DNA of 64,000 nucleotides from contig NZ_CP063832.1 of NCBI RefSeq assembly GCF_023277925.1, positions 5,687,501 through 5,751,500 on the forward strand, written 5' to 3'. The DNA is from Pseudomonas entomophila (GTDB taxonomy: Bacteria > Pseudomonadota > Gammaproteobacteria > Pseudomonadales > Pseudomonadaceae). A program made the position numbers and the translations under genes. The notes under the pieces are model-generated. The model was not told where the DNA came from. It saw nothing but the letters and a program-made list of their open reading frames with translations, and ran no database searches. Each line of letters starts with the position of its first letter. Position 1 is the stretch's first letter. Below, one piece after another: positions 16,702 to 26,880 of this stretch.

Positions 16702-17499
16702 TTACTGGATCTGGCTCACCGTCCGCGGCGCCACCGGCTGGTTGTCGTTGGAGATGGTCACCTCCACCCGACGGTTCTGCGCGCGGCCGGAGTTGCTGGT
16801 ATTGTCCGCCACCGGGTACTCCTTGCCATAGCCTTGGGCGACGATGCGCGCCGGGTCCACGCCCGCCCGCACCAGCGCCATGCGCACGCTGTTGGCACGA
16901 CGCTCCGACAGGGTCTGGTTGTAGTTGGCCGAGCCGACGCTGTCGGTGTAGCCCTCGATGATCACCTTGCGCTCCGGGTTCTCCTGGAGGAACTGCGCCA
17001 GCTTGGTGATGTTCGGGTAGGCGCTGCCCTTGAGGTTGGCCTTGTTGAAATCGAACAACACGTCACCGAAGGTCACCAGAGTGCCCCGGTCGGTCTGCTT
17101 GGCGTTCAGGCTGTCCTGCAACTTCTTGATCTGCGCGTCGCGCGCATCGAGCTTGGCCTGGGCGCGCTGAGCCGCGGCATTTTTCAGCTCGGCTTCGGCG
17201 GTGCGCAGGGCGATGGTCTGCTTGGCCACTTCGACACGCTGGTTGGTGAGGTAGGCGAGCTGGTCGACCTTCTTCTCGTTCTCACGCTCCATGTAGGCTT
17301 TGTCGGCCTTGTTCAGCCAGTCCTGGGCGTCCTTGGTCTCGAGCGCGGCTACCTTGCTCGACTGTGGGTCGCTCTGCAGGGCGGAGAAATTGGTGCGTGC
17401 CGACTCAAGGTTGGCGTTCGGGTCGTGGGAGCAGGCGGCCAGGCCTACGCTCAGGGCCAGCAGGGCGGGAATCATGACGTAGTTGCGCATAGTGTTCAT
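16702..17499 (-). CDS. DUF4398/OmpA-domain lipoprotein
   Basis: A 265-residue outer-membrane lipoprotein. The signal peptide ends at the lipobox LSVGLAAC (Cys23); a DUF4398 helical region follows (about 25-140, heptad-rich: AELKNAAAQRAQAKLDARDA), then an OmpA-like peptidoglycan-binding domain (VLFDFNKANLKGSAYPNI, GYTDSVGSANYNQTLSERRA). It probably tethers the outer membrane to the cell wall. The frame is open much further upstream, but ATG 17499 gives the signal peptide. The DUF4398 lipoprotein gene upstream (17537-17950) ends 37 bases before it, so the two form an operon. Confidence 0.92.
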   Translation of the reverse strand: MNTMRNYVMIPALLALSVGLAACSHDPNANLESARTNFSALQSDPQSSKVAALETKDAQDWLNKADKAYMERENEKKVDQLAYLTNQRVEVAKQTIALRTAEAELKNAAAQRAQAKLDARDAQIKKLQDSLNAKQTDRGTLVTFGDVLFDFNKANLKGSAYPNITKLAQFLQENPERKVIIEGYTDSVGSANYNQTLSERRANSVRMALVRAGVDPARIVAQGYGKEYPVADNTSNSGRAQNRRVEVTISNDNQPVAPRTVSQIQ

Positions 17500-17536
17500 C
17501 CTTTGATCTTCAAGAGGGGGGCAGTGGCCGGCAGGC

Positions 17537-17950
17537 TCATTCAGCGCTGCGCAGGCCTTCCTCACGCACGTCGCGGACACCCTGGCGAGCATCCTGCACG
17601 GCTTTCTGGGCCTTGGCCGCCTGGGCCTTGCGCTCGGCGACGCGGGCGTCCCACTCGGCTTGCTCGGCCAGCAGTTTCGCCTGGTCGTACTGCTTGTCAT
17701 GCATGGCGATCTCGGCCTTCTTGAACTTGTCCTGGGCTGCTTTCATTTCCACCGCCGCGAACTCGGTGCCGCCGGCGCTCACCGCCGAATTGACCGCCGA
17801 TTGGGTCACGGCGTACTGCTCGGAGGGCGGATTGCCGGCGCAACCGGCCAGCGCCAGGCTGCCACCCAGCGCCAAAGCGGCCAGCTTGAGCCCGCGCAGG
17901 TGAGTGGAAGTGGGGTATGCGATGCGGGTCTTCATGAGGGTCAACTCCAT
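17537..17950 (-). CDS. DUF4398 lipoprotein
   Basis: A 137-residue lipoprotein: signal and lipobox LGGSLALAGC (Cys36), then an Ala/Lys/Gln-rich coiled-coil DUF4398 region (MKAAQDKFKKAEIAMHDKQY, AEWDARVAERKAQAAKAQKA). Start ATG 17950 has AGGAG 8 bases upstream; MKTR at 17935 is the alternative. It is paralogous to the N-terminal half of the downstream OmpA-domain protein and cotranscribed with it, suggesting that the two interact or share a periplasmic role. Confidence 0.9.
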   Translation of the reverse strand: MELTLMKTRIAYPTSTHLRGLKLAALALGGSLALAGCAGNPPSEQYAVTQSAVNSAVSAGGTEFAAVEMKAAQDKFKKAEIAMHDKQYDQAKLLAEQAEWDARVAERKAQAAKAQKAVQDARQGVRDVREEGLRSAE

Positions 17951-18122
17951 GGGGTCACTCCTGTTAACGACGATGTCCGCAGTGGGTCCATCGCTGTTTC
18001 CCTGTGCCAAGGCGAGCGCGGCAACGCCTGGGTCCTCAGGGATTTGCCGTGATGGCTATTGGCTGTGACCGAGGCGTTTTTTCAAAGGTTCAGAAAAATT
18101 TGCAGGCTGACGATATTTTTTT

Positions 18123-18138
18123 CTGACTAATCAGTCAG
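18123..18138. promoter_or_regulatory. Inverted repeat CTGACT-AATC-AGTCAG, possible operator
   Basis: A perfect 6-bp dyad with a 4-base centre lies in the 266-base gap between the DUF4398 gene and the 114-residue gene, about 175 bases upstream of the DUF4398 start on the minus strand. It has the look of a TetR-type operator, but no binding protein can be named. Confidence 0.35.
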
Positions 18139-18216
18139 TGCGAAAAGGCTGGAACTTTCGACTGTTGGAGGGGTATCCGAGGCCTGCTGCAGAGGCCTCG
18201 GAGGAGCAAGGAGAGG

Positions 18217-18561
18217 TCAGTGACGCTTGTTCTTTTCCTGGCTGCCAAGGGCTTGCAGATGACGCCTGGAGAGCGCCAGGAAGCGTGGAGTCGGGCCGAT
18301 GTCCTCGTACAACGGATCACCCTCCTCGTCGGTGGCGATCACCTGCTGGCCCTTGATGTAGGGGAAGCTGGCTTCCAGCTCCTCCAGGGCCGCGGCAACC
18401 AGTTCGCCCAGCAGTTCCTCGGGGCTGCGTTTGGGATACATATCGATCAACGCGGCCAGGCGCGCTTCGGCTTCCATGTCCAGGTGCAGGACATGGCGGG
18501 TGGGGCTCAGGCGCCCGGCGGCATTCTGTTCCCAGTGCTGGGCGAGTTCGCGAATTTTCAT
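18217..18561 (-). CDS. Conserved hypothetical protein (ribbon-helix-helix-like)
   Basis: A 114-residue protein, MKIRELAQHWEQNAAGRL at the start, then VLHLDMEAEARLAALIDMYP and ELLGELVAAALEELEAS, which reads like an extended strand plus two helices of a ribbon-helix-helix fold, and an acidic end. Relatives in Pseudomonas are sometimes labelled 'type 1 pili tip component', a label I see no support for. Start ATG 18561 has GAGG upstream; the longer frame to 18603 lacks this. Function unknown. It is divergent from ppc. Confidence 0.8.
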   Translation of the reverse strand: MKIRELAQHWEQNAAGRLSPTRHVLHLDMEAEARLAALIDMYPKRSPEELLGELVAAALEELEASFPYIKGQQVIATDEEGDPLYEDIGPTPRFLALSRRHLQALGSQEKNKRH

Positions 18562-18705
18562 GATGACCTCTGTCAAAGCCTGGAGAGTGGTGTTGCGCTG
18601 CATGACCTCCCTTCACTTTAGTTGCTTTGCGCACGTGCGGCTTGCCAGGCGCGGGTGGCGATGGGCACTCTTGGGGCCTGCTGTTTCCTGGAGTGGAGAA
18701 GCCCG

Positions 18706-21333
18706 ATGAGCGATATCGATCAGCGCCTGCGTGAGGATGTGCATCTGTTGGGGGAACTGCTCGGCGAGACCATTCGCCAGCAGCATGGCGAGGCGTTCCT
18801 GCAGAAGATCGAGGACATCCGCCACAGCGCCAAGGCCGACCGGCGTGGGGAGGGCGAGCAGCTCAGTTCCACCCTCGGCGACCTGGCCGAGGAAGACCTG
18901 CTACCCGTGGCGCGGGCGTTCAACCAGTTCCTGAATCTGGCCAACATCGCCGAACAGTACCAGTTGATCCGGCGCCGGGATGCCGACCAGCCGGAGCCCT
19001 TCGAGGCCCGTGTGCTTCCCGAGCTGTTGGCGCGCTTGAAAGCGGCCGGGCACGGCAACGATGCCTTGGCCAGGCAACTGGCCAGGCTCGATATCCAGCT
19101 GGTGCTCACGGCCCACCCCACGGAGGTGGCACGCCGCACCCTGATCCAGAAGTACGATGCCATCGCCGCGCAACTGGCGGCACAGGATCACCGTGATCTC
19201 ATCCCCGCTGAACGCCAGCAAGTGCGCGAGCGCCTGCGCCGGCTAATCGCCGAGGCCTGGCACACCGAAGAGATCCGGCGCACCCGGCCCACGCCGGTGG
19301 ACGAAGCCAAATGGGGTTTCGCGGTGATCGAGCACTCCCTGTGGCAAGCGGTGCCCAGTCACTTGCGCAAGGTCGACAAGGCCCTGTTCGAGGCCACTGG
19401 CCTGCGCCTGCCACTGGAGTCGGCACCGGTGCGCTTCGCCTCGTGGATGGGCGGTGATCGCGATGGCAATCCCAACGTGACGGCTGTCGTCACCCGGGAA
19501 GTACTGCTATTGGCGCGCTGGATGGCGGCCGACCTGTTCCTGCGCGATATCGATTACCTGGCCGCCGAGCTCTCGATGCAGCAGGCCAGCGATGCCCTTC
19601 GCGAGCAAGTCGGCGACAGCGCCGAGCCCTATCGCGCGCTGCTCAAGCAACTGCGCGACCGCCTGCGTGCCACTCGCGCCTGGGCCCATGCCTCGCTGGC
19701 CGGCCCGCAAGCGGCCAGTGCCGCGGTGCTGGTGGACAACCGCGAGCTGATCGCGCCGCTGGAGCTTTGTTACCAGTCGCTGCACGCCTGTGGCATGGGC
19801 GTGATCGCCGATGGCCCGTTGCTCGACTGTCTGCGGCGGGCGGTGACCTTCGGGTTGTTCCTGGTGCGTCTGGACGTGCGTCAGGACGCCGCCCGACACC
19901 GCGACGCGCTGTCTGAGATCACCGATTACCTGGGCCTTGGACGGTACGCCGATTGGGACGAAGAGCGCCGCATCGAGTTCCTCCAGCACGAGCTGAAGAA
20001 CCGCCGGCCCTTGCTGCCGGCGCACTTCAAGCCGGCTGCCGAGACGGCCGAGGTGCTGGCCACCTGTCGTGAGATCGCGGCTGCGCCGGCCGCTTCGCTG
20101 GGCTCTTATGTGATCTCCATGGCCGGCGCGGCTTCAGATGTGCTGGCGGTTCAATTGCTGCTCAAGGAAGCCGGGCTGACCCGGCCGATGCGCGTGGTAC
20201 CGCTGTTCGAGACCCTGGCCGACCTGGACCACGCCGGGCCGGTGATGGAGCGCTTGCTGGGGTTGCCGGGCTATCGCGCGGGATTGCACGGCCCGCAGGA
20301 AGTGATGATCGGCTACTCCGACTCGGCCAAGGATGCCGGCACCACGGCGGCTGCATGGGCCCAGTATCGTGCCCAGGAGAACCTGGTGCGTATCTGCCGT
20401 GAGCACCAGGTCGAACTGCTGCTGTTCCATGGCCGTGGTGGCACTGTGGGGCGCGGCGGTGGCCCGGCCCACGCGGCGATCCTGTCGCAGCCGCCAGGCT
20501 CGGTGGGAGGCCGTTTCCGCACCACCGAGCAGGGCGAAATGATCCGCTTCAAGTTCGGCCTCCCTGGTATCGCCGAACAGAACCTCAACCTGTACCTTGC
20601 CGCCGTGCTGGAGGCGACCCTGCTGCCGCCGCCACCGCCTGAACCTGCATGGCGCGCGCTGATGGACCAATTGGCCGCCGACGGCGTGAAGGCCTACCGC
20701 GGCGTGGTGCGGGACAACCCGGACTTCGTCGAGTACTTCCGTCAGTCCACTCCGGAGCAAGAGCTCGGGCGCCTGCCGCTGGGCAGCCGCCCGGCCAAGC
20801 GTCGGGCCGGCGGGATCGAGAGTCTGCGGGCGATCCCGTGGATCTTCGGTTGGACTCAGACGCGCCTGATGCTGCCGGCCTGGCTGGGTTGGGAGACCGC
20901 GTTGAGCAACGCGCTGGCGCGGGGGCAGGCCGACCTGCTGGCGCAAATGCGTGAGCAGTGGCCGTTCTTCCGCACCCGCATCGACATGCTCGAGATGGTC
21001 CTGGCCAAGGCCGACACGCAGATAGCCGAGGCCTACGACGAACGTCTGGTGCAACCGCCGCTGCTACCGTTGGGCGCGCACCTGCGCGACCTATTGTCGC
21101 AGTCGTGCCAGGTGGTGCTGGGCTTGACCGGGCAGCAGGTGCTACTGGCGCATAGCCCGGAAACCCTGGAATTCATCCGCCTGCGCAACACCTACCTGGA
21201 CCCGTTGCACCGCTTGCAGGCCGAGCTGCTGGCCCGTTCTCGCAGCCGCGAAGCCGCTCTGGACAGCCCGTTGGAGCAGGCCTTGCTGGTCACCGTGGCC
21301 GGTATCGCCGCCGGTTTGCGCAACACCGGCTGA
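18706..21333 (+). CDS. ppc: Phosphoenolpyruvate carboxylase
   Basis: Carboxylates phosphoenolpyruvate with bicarbonate to oxaloacetate, refilling the TCA cycle. At 875 residues it fits the bacterial family. Signature motifs: [13 protein letters not shown] (catalytic His), [11 protein letters not shown], the [14 protein letters not shown] loop and the C-terminal NTG end typical of the family. Start ATG 18706 follows GGAG-rich sequence; an upstream in-frame start at 18622 would add 28 non-conserved residues. The gene stands alone, 258 bases before adk. Confidence 0.96.
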   Translation: MSDIDQRLREDVHLLGELLGETIRQQHGEAFLQKIEDIRHSAKADRRGEGEQLSSTLGDLAEEDLLPVARAFNQFLNLANIAEQYQLIRRRDADQPEPFEARVLPELLARLKAAGHGNDALARQLARLDIQLVLTAHPTEVARRTLIQKYDAIAAQLAAQDHRDLIPAERQQVRERLRRLIAEAWHTEEIRRTRPTPVDEAKWGFAVIEHSLWQAVPSHLRKVDKALFEATGLRLPLESAPVRFASWMGGDRDGNPNVTAVVTREVLLLARWMAADLFLRDIDYLAAELSMQQASDALREQVGDSAEPYRALLKQLRDRLRATRAWAHASLAGPQAASAAVLVDNRELIAPLELCYQSLHACGMGVIADGPLLDCLRRAVTFGLFLVRLDVRQDAARHRDALSEITDYLGLGRYADWDEERRIEFLQHELKNRRPLLPAHFKPAAETAEVLATCREIAAAPAASLGSYVISMAGAASDVLAVQLLLKEAGLTRPMRVVPLFETLADLDHAGPVMERLLGLPGYRAGLHGPQEVMIGYSDSAKDAGTTAAAWAQYRAQENLVRICREHQVELLLFHGRGGTVGRGGGPAHAAILSQPPGSVGGRFRTTEQGEMIRFKFGLPGIAEQNLNLYLAAVLEATLLPPPPPEPAWRALMDQLAADGVKAYRGVVRDNPDFVEYFRQSTPEQELGRLPLGSRPAKRRAGGIESLRAIPWIFGWTQTRLMLPAWLGWETALSNALARGQADLLAQMREQWPFFRTRIDMLEMVLAKADTQIAEAYDERLVQPPLLPLGAHLRDLLSQSCQVVLGLTGQQVLLAHSPETLEFIRLRNTYLDPLHRLQAELLARSRSREAALDSPLEQALLVTVAGIAAGLRNTG

Positions 21334-21504
21334 GTTGCCCAGGAGGTCCGCGCACGTACTGTACCTGCCACTGCCAGGCAGGGCAGGGATGGCTGGTTGC
21401 GCCGGGCGCAACCAGCCCCCCGGCGGGCCGCGATTGGCGCGTTCCTGCCACTTTGGGACGCTTGTCGGGGGGGCGGGCGCTGTGTATCTTGAGCAGCCTT
21501 TTGA

Positions 21505-22242
<738 letters not shown>

Positions 22243-22261
22243 TCCAACACCATGCGTCACG

Positions 22262-22281
22262 ACGGCCCGCTTGCGGGCCGT
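22262..22281 (+). terminator. Hairpin terminator after adk
   Basis: ACGGCCCGC-TT-GCGGGCCGT, a 9-bp GC-rich stem 19 bases after the adk stop, followed by TGTCGTTT. The T-tract is interrupted, so termination may be partial, with some read-through into tsaB. Confidence 0.7.
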
Positions 22282-22332
22282 TGTCGTTTATACTGCCGCT
22301 CTTTTTCCCCTGATGCCTGGATACCGCGCTCG

Positions 22333-23007
22333 ATGACCACCCTGCTGGCCCTGGATACCGCCACCGAAGCCTGTTCCGTTGCCCTGCTGCATGATGGCAA
22401 GGTAACCAGCCATTACGAGGTGATCCCGCGCATGCATGCGCAGAAACTGCTGCCCATGATCAAGCAGTTGCTGGCCGATGCCGGTGTGGCGTTAAGCGCC
22501 GTGGATGCCATCGCGTTTGGTCGTGGACCAGGTGCTTTCACCGGCGTGCGCATCGCCATCGGCGTGGTTCAGGGGTTGGCCTTCGCCCTGGAGCGCCCGG
22601 TGTTGCCAGTATCGAACCTGGCCGCCCTGGCCCAGGGCGCGTTGCGCGAGCGTGGCGTGCAGCAGGTGGCAGCGGCCATCGATGCGCGCATGGACGAGGT
22701 GTACTGGGGTTGCTACCAGGCCGAGCAGGGCGAGATGCGCTTGGTCGGCCAGGAAATGGTGTTGCCACCGGAGCGTGTCGCGTTGCCAAGCGGGCTGGGC
22801 GGCGAGTGGTTCGGCGCCGGTACCGGCTGGGGTTACGCCGAGCGCCTGGCGGCGCAGGTCGGCGCCAGCGATGCGGCTGCGCTGCCCAACGCCCTGGATA
22901 TCCTCACCTTGGCCACCTGCGCCTGGAACCGAGGCGAGGCCGTCGCCGCCGAGCAGGCGCAACCGGTGTACCTGCGCGATAATGTAGCTACGCCCAAGGC
23001 GCGCTGA
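22333..23007 (+). CDS. tsaB: tRNA threonylcarbamoyladenosine biosynthesis protein TsaB
   Basis: TsaB partners TsaD (and TsaE) in forming t6A at position 37 of ANN-reading tRNAs. At 224 residues it has the typical length. The ASKHA-fold start LALDTATEACSVALL, the DAIAFGRGPGAFTGVRI motif and VAAAIDARMDEVYWG are characteristic. Start ATG 22333 gives the conserved N-terminus; a longer frame exists but adds no conserved sequence. Downstream of adk in the same direction, with only a hairpin between. Confidence 0.95.
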   Translation: MTTLLALDTATEACSVALLHDGKVTSHYEVIPRMHAQKLLPMIKQLLADAGVALSAVDAIAFGRGPGAFTGVRIAIGVVQGLAFALERPVLPVSNLAALAQGALRERGVQQVAAAIDARMDEVYWGCYQAEQGEMRLVGQEMVLPPERVALPSGLGGEWFGAGTGWGYAERLAAQVGASDAAALPNALDILTLATCAWNRGEAVAAEQAQPVYLRDNVATPKAR

Positions 23008-23138
23008 GGCATTTCGTCGGCTATCGCTGTTCGAGATAAAACCTTTTGCGCGAACTGTGGTCCAGTTATCAGTTCGGGCATTAGCGATGGATCCCTGATG
23101 CTGCTAAATTGCCATCATTGATCCTGAGTGCCCAGTCC

Positions 23139-23429
23139 ATGCGTATCGACGGCTTTTCCTCGCAGAGCTACCCCATCAAGCGCGCACCGCGCAAGGCGTC
23201 GGTGCGTGACGAAGCCGTCGACGAGGCCGATGCCGAGATCATCGACGAAGTCGAGGTCCAGGTGGCCCGTAGCAAAAGCCGTGGCAGCAACCTGCCAGCC
23301 CGCCAGCAGGACCTGATCTTCCCCCGTGCCCGCGACCGGCGTACTTCCACCGCCCTGGCCAGCTACTTGACCACCGCGGGCTTCACCGACTGGGAGATGG
23401 AAGTGCTGGGGCTGGACCTGTACATTTGA
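23139..23429 (+). CDS. Conserved hypothetical protein
   Basis: A 96-residue, highly charged protein: MRIDGFSSQSYPIKRAPRK, an acidic stretch (EAVDEADAEIIDEVEVQ), a basic stretch, and a hydrophobic end WEMEVLGLDLYI. The C-terminus (TALASYLTTAGFTDWEME) looks like a short helical domain. No named family known to me. The start at 23139 was chosen for its better N-terminus; no clear ribosome binding site is visible, and ATG/ATT-type starts at 23109 remain possible. It ends 3 bases before the DUF72 gene, so they are probably cotranscribed. Confidence 0.75.
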   Translation: MRIDGFSSQSYPIKRAPRKASVRDEAVDEADAEIIDEVEVQVARSKSRGSNLPARQQDLIFPRARDRRTSTALASYLTTAGFTDWEMEVLGLDLYI

Positions 23430-23432
23430 TGG

Positions 23433-24302
23433 ATGATTCCATCCCCCCTCCCTTACTACCTCGGTTGTCCGTCCTGGAGCGAAAACGCCTGGCGCGACTA
23501 CCTGTACCCCAGCGATTCCCGTCCCACTGAATTCCTTGGCTTGTACAGCCGGGTGTTCAATGCCGTCGAAGGCAACACCACCTTCTATGCCCGTCCTGCG
23601 CCCGCCACAGTGGAGCGCTGGGCCCAGGTCATGCCGCCCGGTTTTCGATTTACCGCCAAGTTTCCCGGCGACGTCAGTCATGGGGGCGATCTACGTGCCC
23701 AGCTCGATTCGGCAATTGATTTCACCCGTTTGATGGCACCGTTAGGTGAGCGGGTATCGCCTTACTGGCTACAGTTGCCCGCGCAGTTCGGGCCGGCGCG
23801 CATGGGCGAACTGGCTTATTTTCTCGACGAGATCGGCGTGCCGGTGGCCGTGGAGGTGCGTAACGATGCGTTCTTCGCCCGGGGCGATGAAGAGCGCCAG
23901 CTCAATCGGCTGCTGCATGAGCGAGGCGTCGAGCGTATCTGCCTGGACCCGCGCGCCTTGTTCAGTTGCGTCTCGCGTGATCCCGGTGTGCTGCATGCCC
24001 AGGCCAAGAAACCCAAGGTGCCACCGCGCCCTTGCGCCTTCAGCCAACACCCACAGGTGCGCTTCATCGGCCACCCTGAGCTGGCAGCCAACGAAACTTT
24101 CCTCACCCCTTGGGTCGACAAGGTTGCGGCCTGGATCGAGGAGGGGCGTAGCCCATACATGTTCTTGCATACCTCGGACAACCGCCTGGCCGCCGCCCTG
24201 GCCCAGCACTTCCATCAGCGCCTGATGGCGCGCTTGCCTGGGTTGGCCGGGTTGCCGGAATTGCCACGCGCGCCAGAGGTCGAACAACTAGGGCTACTGT
24301 GA
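23433..24302 (+). CDS. DUF72 (YecE) family protein
   Basis: A 289-residue TIM-barrel-like DUF72 protein: YYLGCPSWSENAWRDYLYP at the N-terminus, FNAVEGNTTFYARPAPATVE (the family's NSTFY-like motif), FTAKFPGDVSH, VEVRNDAFF and the C-terminal PYMFLHTSDN. The biochemical function of the family is not established; some members occur beside Fe-S or nucleic-acid genes. It starts 3 bases after the preceding small gene. Confidence 0.9.
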   Translation: MIPSPLPYYLGCPSWSENAWRDYLYPSDSRPTEFLGLYSRVFNAVEGNTTFYARPAPATVERWAQVMPPGFRFTAKFPGDVSHGGDLRAQLDSAIDFTRLMAPLGERVSPYWLQLPAQFGPARMGELAYFLDEIGVPVAVEVRNDAFFARGDEERQLNRLLHERGVERICLDPRALFSCVSRDPGVLHAQAKKPKVPPRPCAFSQHPQVRFIGHPELAANETFLTPWVDKVAAWIEEGRSPYMFLHTSDNRLAAALAQHFHQRLMARLPGLAGLPELPRAPEVEQLGLL

Positions 24303-24332
24303 CCACACTGTTGATTTGCCGGAGGTTGGACC

Positions 24333-25163
24333 ATGGATGTGCAAACCCTGCGAGCCGAGGCCTTCAAGGCGCTGCATGAGCGTGAGGGCGCGTTCGTCAT
24401 CCCCAACCCGTGGGATGCCGGCTCCGCCAAGTTGTTGGCGAGCCTGGGCTTCGAGGCACTGGCCAGTACCAGTGCGGGCCTGGCGTTCAGCCTGGGGCGA
24501 CCGGATGCGGAAGGCGCCCTGACTCTCGATGAAACCCTCGTTAACGCCCAGTCGATTGTCGACGCCACGCCTTTGCCAGTGGCGGCGGACCTGGAGAATG
24601 GCTTCGCCGACCTGCCCGAGGAGTGTGCCCAGGCTATTCTGCGCGCCGCTGAGGTGGGCTTGGTTGGCGGCTCGATCGAAGATGCCAGCGGCCGGAGCGA
24701 TGCGCCCATCTACGACTTCGAGCTGTCCGTGGCCCGGATGCGCGCCGCCGTGCAGGCCGCACGCAGTCTGTCGTTCCCCTTTACCCTCTGTGCCCGCGCC
24801 GAAAACCTGCTGCATGGGCGTCTGGACCTGGACGACACCATCAAGCGCTTACAGGCCTATGCCGAAGCCGGTGCCGATGTGTTGTACGCACCTGGCCTGC
24901 GCAGCGTCGATGAAATCCGTGCGGTGGTCCAGGCGGTGGCGCCGAAGCCGGTGAATGTGCTGATGGGCATGCCGGGTGTGGCGCTGAGCGTGAACCAGTT
25001 GCAGGATCTGGGAGTGCGGCGCATCAGTGTGGGTTCGTCACTGGCGCGCGCCGCCTTGGGCGCATTCCAGCGAGCGGCGCAGGAAATCCGCGAACAGGGT
25101 ACGTTTGCCTATGGTGAGCAGGCCTTGCCATTCGCCGAACTCAACGAACTGTTTCGCCGTTGA
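24333..25163 (+). CDS. Isocitrate lyase/phosphoenolpyruvate mutase superfamily protein
   Basis: A 276-residue TIM-barrel enzyme of the ICL/PEPM superfamily. Visible: FVIPNPWDAGSAKLLASLGF, the Asp/Glu metal-binding region VAADLENGFAD, GSIEDASG and FTLCARAENLLHG. Family members cleave or form C-C or C-P bonds on small 2-oxo acids; the methylisocitrate lyase KKCGH loop is absent, so the substrate is open (a short-chain oxaloacetate- or carboxy-PEP-like compound is possible). The ribosome binding site GGAGG lies about 8 bases before ATG 24333. Confidence 0.88.
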   Translation: MDVQTLRAEAFKALHEREGAFVIPNPWDAGSAKLLASLGFEALASTSAGLAFSLGRPDAEGALTLDETLVNAQSIVDATPLPVAADLENGFADLPEECAQAILRAAEVGLVGGSIEDASGRSDAPIYDFELSVARMRAAVQAARSLSFPFTLCARAENLLHGRLDLDDTIKRLQAYAEAGADVLYAPGLRSVDEIRAVVQAVAPKPVNVLMGMPGVALSVNQLQDLGVRRISVGSSLARAALGAFQRAAQEIREQGTFAYGEQALPFAELNELFRR

Positions 25164-25174
25164 GGCAGTGGCGC

Positions 25175-25795
25175 TCAGGCCTGCACGCGAACGTTGTTGA
25201 GTACCACCGGGCGCGCCCAGTGGGTATCGAACTCCAGTTCGTTCTGTTGCTTGGCGAGGGTGGGCGCGTCGAAAGGTTCCGGTGCCGGGTCGAGCAGGTT
25301 CATCTCGAATTCGGCGATTGGGAGGAACAAGGGGCGGGGCGAGGGCGCCGGGCCGGGTTCGGGAAGCGGGTGCCCTTGATTCATGACCACCGGGCGCAAC
25401 CAGCTGTTGTTCAAGTCGAGCTGGCGTTGCTGTTCGATTAGTTCAACCGTGCTGTAGGGCTCCGGAGCGGGCTCCAGCAGATTGGCTTCGAGCTCCGCCT
25501 TGGGCAGGAACAGGGGCTCGGGTGGGGTCACCTCGGTGTCCTGCACCGGCAGGGCACGCTGGGCGTCGATCAGGGCCAGGGCCTTGGCACCGCCGATGGG
25601 CTCGCCGCTCTGCTCGTCGTATTGCACCAACGCCTTGCTGAAGCTGTCGGTTACATCCCCTTGCTGCTCAGCCATGGCGCGGGCGAAGAAATCCTGCCAC
25701 AGGTGGCTGACGCCACCCAGTGCCTGGGTATTCTGCCGACCGTAGTTGCCGACGGGCGACAGGTAGGTCAAGCCGATGGGGAGAGTATCTGACAT
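25175..25795 (-). CDS. Hypothetical protein with internal duplication
   Basis: A 206-residue acidic, proline-rich soluble protein without signal peptide. Residues 95-141 and 156-201 are two copies of one unit: both read LFLP.AE.E.NLL.PAPEP..., then a glutamine-rich helix, then W.RPVV.N. A third, weaker copy may lie at 60-90. The N-terminus has [20 protein letters not shown]. No known family recalled; probably pseudomonad-specific. It converges on the ICL-like gene (11 bases apart) and is divergent from rsmJ, whose start is 95 bases away. Confidence 0.8.
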   Translation of the reverse strand: MSDTLPIGLTYLSPVGNYGRQNTQALGGVSHLWQDFFARAMAEQQGDVTDSFSKALVQYDEQSGEPIGGAKALALIDAQRALPVQDTEVTPPEPLFLPKAELEANLLEPAPEPYSTVELIEQQRQLDLNNSWLRPVVMNQGHPLPEPGPAPSPRPLFLPIAEFEMNLLDPAPEPFDAPTLAKQQNELEFDTHWARPVVLNNVRVQA

Positions 25796-25890
25796 GGCAG
25801 TCGCGCGCGTTGTGCTCTGGCAGAATAGCGGATACTGCGTGTATCGGCCGTGGCCGTGGTTTCATTAATTTTTTTCGAGTGCGGGAACGG

Positions 25891-26673
25891 ATGGCAGAGC
25901 AAGAGCAGGGCACAGGTATCAGGGTCGAGGCGTTGGCCCCGGAGTTCCAGGCGCAGGCCCAGGCATGGGCGCAGCGGTTGGGCTTGCCGATGATCGACGA
26001 GAAGGCCGGTTTTGCCGTGCAGGTTGGCGTCGATGGCCTGCAGGTCCAGCAGTTGGGGCCACAGGCGCCCGGGCCGGTGCGGGTGGATTTCGTCGAGGGG
26101 CAGGCGGCGCATCGTCGGCTGTACGGTGGTGGCAGTGGGCAGATGATTGCCAAGGCGGTCGGTATCGCCCAGGGCGTTCGCCCGCAGGTGCTGGATGCCA
26201 CCGCAGGGCTCGGCAAGGATGCGTTCGTGCTGGCCAGCCTGGGCTGCCAGATGACCCTGATCGAGCGCCAGCCGTTGATTGCCGCGCTGCTGGAGGACGG
26301 GTTGGCGCGGGCGCGGGGTGACCTTGAGGTGGGTGGGATTGTCGAGCGCATGCGCTTGCTGACGGGTAATGCCATCGAGCGCATGCGCGCTTGGGAGGGC
26401 GAGGCGCCGCAGGTGATCTACCTGGACCCGATGTTTCCGCATCGGGACAAGAGTGCCTTGGTGAAGAAGGAAATGCGGGTGTTCAGGCCCTTGGTCGGAG
26501 ATGACCTGGACGCGCCGGCTCTGCTCGAGGCGGCTCTGTCACTGGCATCGCACCGGGTGGTGGTCAAGCGGCCGCGCAAGGCGCCGATCATCGAGGGGGT
26601 GAAGCCAAGTCACAGCCTGGAGGGGAAATCGAGTCGGTACGATATCTATCCCAAGAAGGCGTTGAAGGGTTGA
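25891..26673 (+). CDS. rsmJ: 16S rRNA (guanine-1516-N2) methyltransferase RsmJ
   Basis: SAM-dependent methylation of G1516 in 16S rRNA. A 260-residue protein, close to E. coli RsmJ (250). SAM-binding motif I is [18 protein letters not shown], the catalytic loop is [15 protein letters not shown] (DPMFP in place of NPPY), and the end [19 protein letters not shown] is typical. The frame is open to 25720, but ATG 25891 gives the family N-terminus. Expressed divergently from the repeat-containing protein gene. Confidence 0.93.
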   Translation: MAEQEQGTGIRVEALAPEFQAQAQAWAQRLGLPMIDEKAGFAVQVGVDGLQVQQLGPQAPGPVRVDFVEGQAAHRRLYGGGSGQMIAKAVGIAQGVRPQVLDATAGLGKDAFVLASLGCQMTLIERQPLIAALLEDGLARARGDLEVGGIVERMRLLTGNAIERMRAWEGEAPQVIYLDPMFPHRDKSALVKKEMRVFRPLVGDDLDAPALLEAALSLASHRVVVKRPRKAPIIEGVKPSHSLEGKSSRYDIYPKKALKG

Positions 26674-26737
26674 GGTTGTTGGGCGGCCTCTGATCGCATG
26701 GTGACGACGAGGGGGGTGACAGCCTGCAGCGTTCTGA

Positions 26738-26762
26738 AATCGAGCGCCGCCCGTGCGGTGCC
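26738..26762. repeat. Degenerate REP half-unit
   Basis: AAATCGAGCGCCGCCCGTGC resembles the first half of the REP at 16577-16628, in inverted orientation to the full copy at 26832-26880. Confidence 0.5.
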
Positions 26763-26831
26763 CCCACCTGACTTACGCCCTGCGCCAAGGCTGGCAACCA
26801 TGGCCTCGTAGGTGCGGCGCGTTGCAAAAAT

Positions 26832-26880
26832 GTAGGAGCGGATTCATCCGCGATGCGCCGCCCGGGCGGCGCTCGATCTC
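26832..26880. repeat. REP-type palindrome touching the stop codon of the CopD-like gene
   Basis: GTAGGAGCGGATTCATCCGC then GATGCGCCGCCCGGGCGGCG and CTCGATCTC, the reverse complement of the element at 16577-16628. Its last two bases form part of the stop codon (26879-26881) of the minus-strand gene. Confidence 0.75.
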
